A stretch of DNA of 64,000 nucleotides, taken from assembly GCF_049800775.1 (NCBI RefSeq), contig NZ_JBNAFR010000003.1, positions 248,001 through 312,000 of the forward strand, written 5' to 3'. How positions within the stretch are numbered: the stretch's first letter is position 1; every line of letters starts with the position of its first letter. This document shows positions 61,150 through 64,000 of the stretch, piece after piece. The notes under the pieces were generated by a model. It made no database searches. It saw nothing but the letters and a program-made list of their open reading frames with translations, and was not told the DNA's origin. A program made the position numbers and the translations under genes. This stretch comes from Dinoroseobacter sp049800775 (lineage in GTDB: Bacteria; Pseudomonadota; Alphaproteobacteria; Rhodobacterales; Rhodobacteraceae).

Positions 61150-63420
61150 ATGTTCTTACCAGCCCGCGAGACGCAGAACACGCGTCAGAAATTCGAGGAC
61201 CGCATCAGCGCGGAAGGCCGTTTCGCGAGCTATGCGCGGGGGCGGTTAACCTATTTTCTCGGACGTCAGGTCCTCACGATCATCGGGGCCGCGATCCTCG
61301 GGGTGCTTGTCAGCCCGAAATTGGGTTTTGTCGCATTGCTCGTCGCCCTTGCGGGGGAGGCCGTGGATTGCCTGACCCTGCGGGCCTTTGTGCGGCGCGG
61401 AAACTACGGGCCGCGGGCCCGGGCCGCGTCGGTTGGAACGGCGGCGATCCAGGCGATCAGCATCTCCATCTGCGTTTGGCTGGGATGGGGCGCTACGGCG
61501 GGGCCCGAGGCGCGATTCTTCGCGGTCGTCTACATGTGCGGTGCGGTGATCAATGCAGGGCTGGTCTATCCATTTCACCGGCGCGCGACCGAGGCACGCC
61601 TTGTCATCTATATCATTGCGATTGCGTCTCTTTTCGCGCTGGACGGCTTTGCCGGACGGGGCAGCCATGGGCAGCTGGTCTTCGACTTTCTGGCGACGCT
61701 CATGCTGGGCTACATGGTCTACACCTTTATCCGCTTCGTGCTGCGCAGCCATACCAAGCGGATCGCCATGGAGCGGGATCTGATCCACCGCCAGGACATG
61801 CTGGACCAGTCCTTCCAAACCCTCGAAGCGCGCACGCGCGAGGCGCACCATCTGGCGATGGTCGCTGCCAATGCCAATGACAGCGTGATCGTGACAGACC
61901 GCGAGGGGCGGATCGAATACACCAATGCAAGCTTCACCCGGGTCTCCGGCTATACCGCGGAGGAGGCCTTGGGCAAGCTTCCGGCCGAGCTGCTGAATTC
62001 GCCGAACACCGATACCGAGGCGATCGCCGCGATCTTCAAGGCGCGGGATATCCATGAACCCGTCCGGATGGAGCTGATCAACCGGACCAAGGACGGCAAC
62101 GATATCTGGGTCGAGACCAATATCACCCCCATGGTCGATGATGATGGCATCGTGCAGGGCGAGGTGGCGATCGAGCGGGACATCACCCAGGCCAAGCAGC
62201 GCGAGAAAGAGCTGGCCGATGCCAAGACTGCGGCCGAGGAAGGCGCTCGCGCCAAGGCGCAATTCCTCGCCATGGTCAGCCATGAGATCCGCACACCCTT
62301 GAACGGGATCATCGGCATGTCCGATGTTCTCCTGTCCGGGGCGCTCCAGCGGGATCAGCGAGAGACGGTTCAGACGATCCTGTCTTCGGGGGAGGCGTTG
62401 CTGACGATCATCAACGATATTCTTGATCTGTCGAAACTCGAGGCAGGCAAGATGGAGATCGAGACCATCCCCTTCGACCTGCGCGCCCAATTGCAGGGGG
62501 CCTTGGCGCTTATCCATCCGCTGGCCGAGGAAAAGGGGCTGTCTCTTTCTCTGACGTTCGAGGATCTGCCCGCAGACCAGTTCATGGGCGATCCCGGGCG
62601 GGTGCGGCAGGTGTTTCTCAACCTGGTGGGCAACGCCATCAAGTTCACTAAATCCGGAGGTGTGAGCGCCCGGGTGTCCGCCGTGCCCGGCCCTCAGGGT
62701 GACGAGATCCGGATCGCCGTGAAGGATACCGGCATCGGAATTCCCGAAGACAGGCTCGCCCATATTTTTGCCGCCTTTGCCCAGGCGGATGGGGCGACGA
62801 CCCGCCATTTCGGGGGGACCGGGCTTGGTCTGGCCATTTCGCGACAGCTTGCCCGGCAAATGGGTGGCGATATCGATGTGGCCTCCATTCCGGGCGAAGG
62901 CTCCTGTTTTACTCTGCGCTTTCTGACCCGGGCCGTGGACGCCGCGCCCAAAACCAGTACCTGCAAGGCAACCGGTGGCATCGCCGAGATCCCGCCGGAC
63001 ATCCGCATCCTCGTCGCGGATGACAACCGCACCAACCGCCTGCTGCTGGGCAAGCTTCTGGACCGGGTCAAACCGGGGCTGATCTTTGCGGTGGATGGGA
63101 TTGAGGCGGTCGATAAGTTCCGCACCGAGGCGCCCGATCTGATCCTGATGGACATGTCCATGCCGCGCTGCGACGGGATAGAGGCCACCCGGCTGATCCG
63201 CGAAATCGAGGCATTGGGCACGGCGCCCCCGGTTCCGATCCTGGCATTGACGGCGAATGCCTTCGCATCGGATCGAGACCGGTGCCTTGAGGCGGGCATG
63301 GACGGGTTCCTGACGAAACCGATCCGTCGGCGCGACCTCTTTGCCGCGATTGCGGATTTCGCACCGGCGCATCTGCAGGCGCCTGCGGCTTCTGATACGT
63401 TGAAAACGGTCGCGCTCTAG
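61150..63420 (+). CDS. Hybrid sensor histidine kinase with PAS and receiver domains
   Basis: The 756-residue protein has about six membrane helices in the first 195 residues, a PAS domain (about 230-345), a histidine kinase domain with H378 in SHEIRTPLNGI, N- and G-box motifs (LNLVGNAIKF, DTGIGIPE, GGTGLGLAI) and a C-terminal receiver with the phosphate-acceptor D668 in LMDMSMP. The signal and partner are unknown. It sits between pncA and pncB but there is no evidence that it controls them. Confidence 0.92.
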   Translation: MFLPARETQNTRQKFEDRISAEGRFASYARGRLTYFLGRQVLTIIGAAILGVLVSPKLGFVALLVALAGEAVDCLTLRAFVRRGNYGPRARAASVGTAAIQAISISICVWLGWGATAGPEARFFAVVYMCGAVINAGLVYPFHRRATEARLVIYIIAIASLFALDGFAGRGSHGQLVFDFLATLMLGYMVYTFIRFVLRSHTKRIAMERDLIHRQDMLDQSFQTLEARTREAHHLAMVAANANDSVIVTDREGRIEYTNASFTRVSGYTAEEALGKLPAELLNSPNTDTEAIAAIFKARDIHEPVRMELINRTKDGNDIWVETNITPMVDDDGIVQGEVAIERDITQAKQREKELADAKTAAEEGARAKAQFLAMVSHEIRTPLNGIIGMSDVLLSGALQRDQRETVQTILSSGEALLTIINDILDLSKLEAGKMEIETIPFDLRAQLQGALALIHPLAEEKGLSLSLTFEDLPADQFMGDPGRVRQVFLNLVGNAIKFTKSGGVSARVSAVPGPQGDEIRIAVKDTGIGIPEDRLAHIFAAFAQADGATTRHFGGTGLGLAISRQLARQMGGDIDVASIPGEGSCFTLRFLTRAVDAAPKTSTCKATGGIAEIPPDIRILVADDNRTNRLLLGKLLDRVKPGLIFAVDGIEAVDKFRTEAPDLILMDMSMPRCDGIEATRLIREIEALGTAPPVPILALTANAFASDRDRCLEAGMDGFLTKPIRRRDLFAAIADFAPAHLQAPAASDTLKTVAL

Positions 63421-63504
63421 CAACTTTGCGTCCCGGGCGCAGATCGGCTATCACCGCACAAAACGCCGCTCGTCCTGACCTGGCGTGCTTGCGGAGGATG
63501 ATGC

Positions 63505-64000
63505 GTGGTCGATATCGCGGAACGGGTCTACAACCATAATTGGAAGATCGACCCAATCATCCGATCCCTGATTGATACGGATTTCTACAAGCTGTTGATG
63601 TGCCAGTCGGTGTTCCGGAACCGGCCGGACACGCGGGTCACCTTCAGCCTCATCAACCGGTCCAAGGATGTCCGCTTGGCTGAGTTGATCGATGAGGGCG
63701 AATTGCGCGAGCAGCTCGACCATATCCGGTCCCTGTCGCTCAGCCGCGGGGAATCCACCTGGCTGCGCGGCAACATGTTCTACGGCAAACGTCAGATGTT
63801 CCGGTCGGATTTCATGGAGTGGTTCGAGGGTCTCAAGCTGCCGCCCTATAATCTCACCAAGCGTGACGGCCAGTATGAGTTGACCTTCGAGGGACAATGG
63901 CATGAGGTCATGCTCTGGGAAATCCCGGCCCTGTCGGTGCTGATGGAACTGCGCTCCCGGGCGGTGCTCCATGACATGGGCAAATTCGAGCTGCAGGTCC
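63505..64000 (+). CDS. pncB: Nicotinate phosphoribosyltransferase PncB, 5' part only
   Basis: The start is GTG at 63505 with GGAGGA at 63493-63498. The gene runs off the right edge after about 165 codons. The N-terminal sequence IIRSLIDTDFYKLLMCQSVF and later FSLINRSKDVRLAELIDEGELREQLDHIRSLSL match PncB. It converts nicotinate and PRPP to nicotinate mononucleotide in NAD salvage, following PncA. Confidence 0.9.
   Translation, partial: MVDIAERVYNHNWKIDPIIRSLIDTDFYKLLMCQSVFRNRPDTRVTFSLINRSKDVRLAELIDEGELREQLDHIRSLSLSRGESTWLRGNMFYGKRQMFRSDFMEWFEGLKLPPYNLTKRDGQYELTFEGQWHEVMLWEIPALSVLMELRSRAVLHDMGKFELQV

Noticed and set aside
61246..63423. Reverse-strand open frame of 725 codons opposite the hybrid kinase
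   Set aside because: Antisense of the kinase gene with no recognisable domain.
1..64000. CRISPR arrays, tRNA and rRNA genes, transposases
   Set aside because: None were seen by reading the sequence; a dedicated search is needed for short RNAs.

Overview
The window looks like chromosome from an alphaproteobacterium of the order Rhodobacterales (Roseobacter-type). Evidence: high G+C, a dnaA-dnaN-recF block, a conserved rpsT / enoyl-CoA hydratase / mutM / ubiE / ubiB neighbourhood, flagellin regulators FlaF and FlbT, an EpsI-fused exosortase of the XrtD type, and a SelD fused to a flavin oxidoreductase. No insertion sequences, prophage, CRISPR arrays, rRNA or tRNA genes were seen. Both edge genes are cut: an isopropylmalate-dehydrogenase-like gene on the left and pncB on the right.

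Layout. (1) 1-2324: a dehydrogenase fragment, a two-gene operon of a small monooxygenase and an AHL-lactonase-like metallo-hydrolase, then a PPP-family phosphatase. (2) 2318-11920: an exopolysaccharide/exosortase island. On the reverse strand it has an AAA ATPase, a GumC/Wzz copolymerase and a bacterial tyrosine kinase. On the forward strand it has a priming sugar transferase, a PrsT-like TPR lipoprotein, the exosortase and a rhomboid protease. (3) 11914-16967: tamA-tamB. (4) 17154-22961: flagellar genes motB-flgE-flgK-flgL-flgI. (5) 22958-31836: recF, dnaN, dnaA, a rhodanese gene, rpsT, an enoyl-CoA hydratase, mutM, ubiE, ubiB. (6) 32743-39781: a second flagellar block (flgD, fliK, a flgJ-like rod protein, a flgN-like gene, fliC, flaF, flbT, a DUF1217 gene). 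(7) 39902-47207: a LacI-controlled operon of a PotABCD-type ABC importer, a nucleoside hydrolase and an adenine deaminase, with paired operators around a promoter. (8) 47343-49760: gyrB, detached from recF. (9) 49980-54651: an ABC transporter with a lipocalin-like AttH/CrtC-family partner and a PNPOx-like protein. (10) 54658-60365: a membrane hydrolase, a selD fusion, mnmH and trhO; the last three relate to modification of the wobble uridine of tRNA. (11) 60468-64000: pncA, a hybrid histidine kinase and pncB (NAD salvage).

How parts fit together. The EPS island has the copolymerase, kinase, ATPase and priming transferase expected for polymer export, next to an exosortase system, but no sorting substrate lies in the window. 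The two flagellar blocks flank the replication core; flaF/flbT lie just downstream of a flagellin gene whose long leader carries small hairpins. The LacI operon would import a purine-type compound, cleave nucleosides and deaminate adenine. SelD would supply selenophosphate to MnmH; no SelA or SelB was seen here.

The most interesting signals are the two near-palindromic LacI-type operators spaced 42 bp around a promoter, a 26-bp perfect palindrome and a 13-bp inverted repeat in the EPS/exosortase island, the rhomboid beside the exosortase, the wobble-uridine gene group, the rhodanese gene directly upstream of dnaA, and repeated tail-to-tail gene overlaps.
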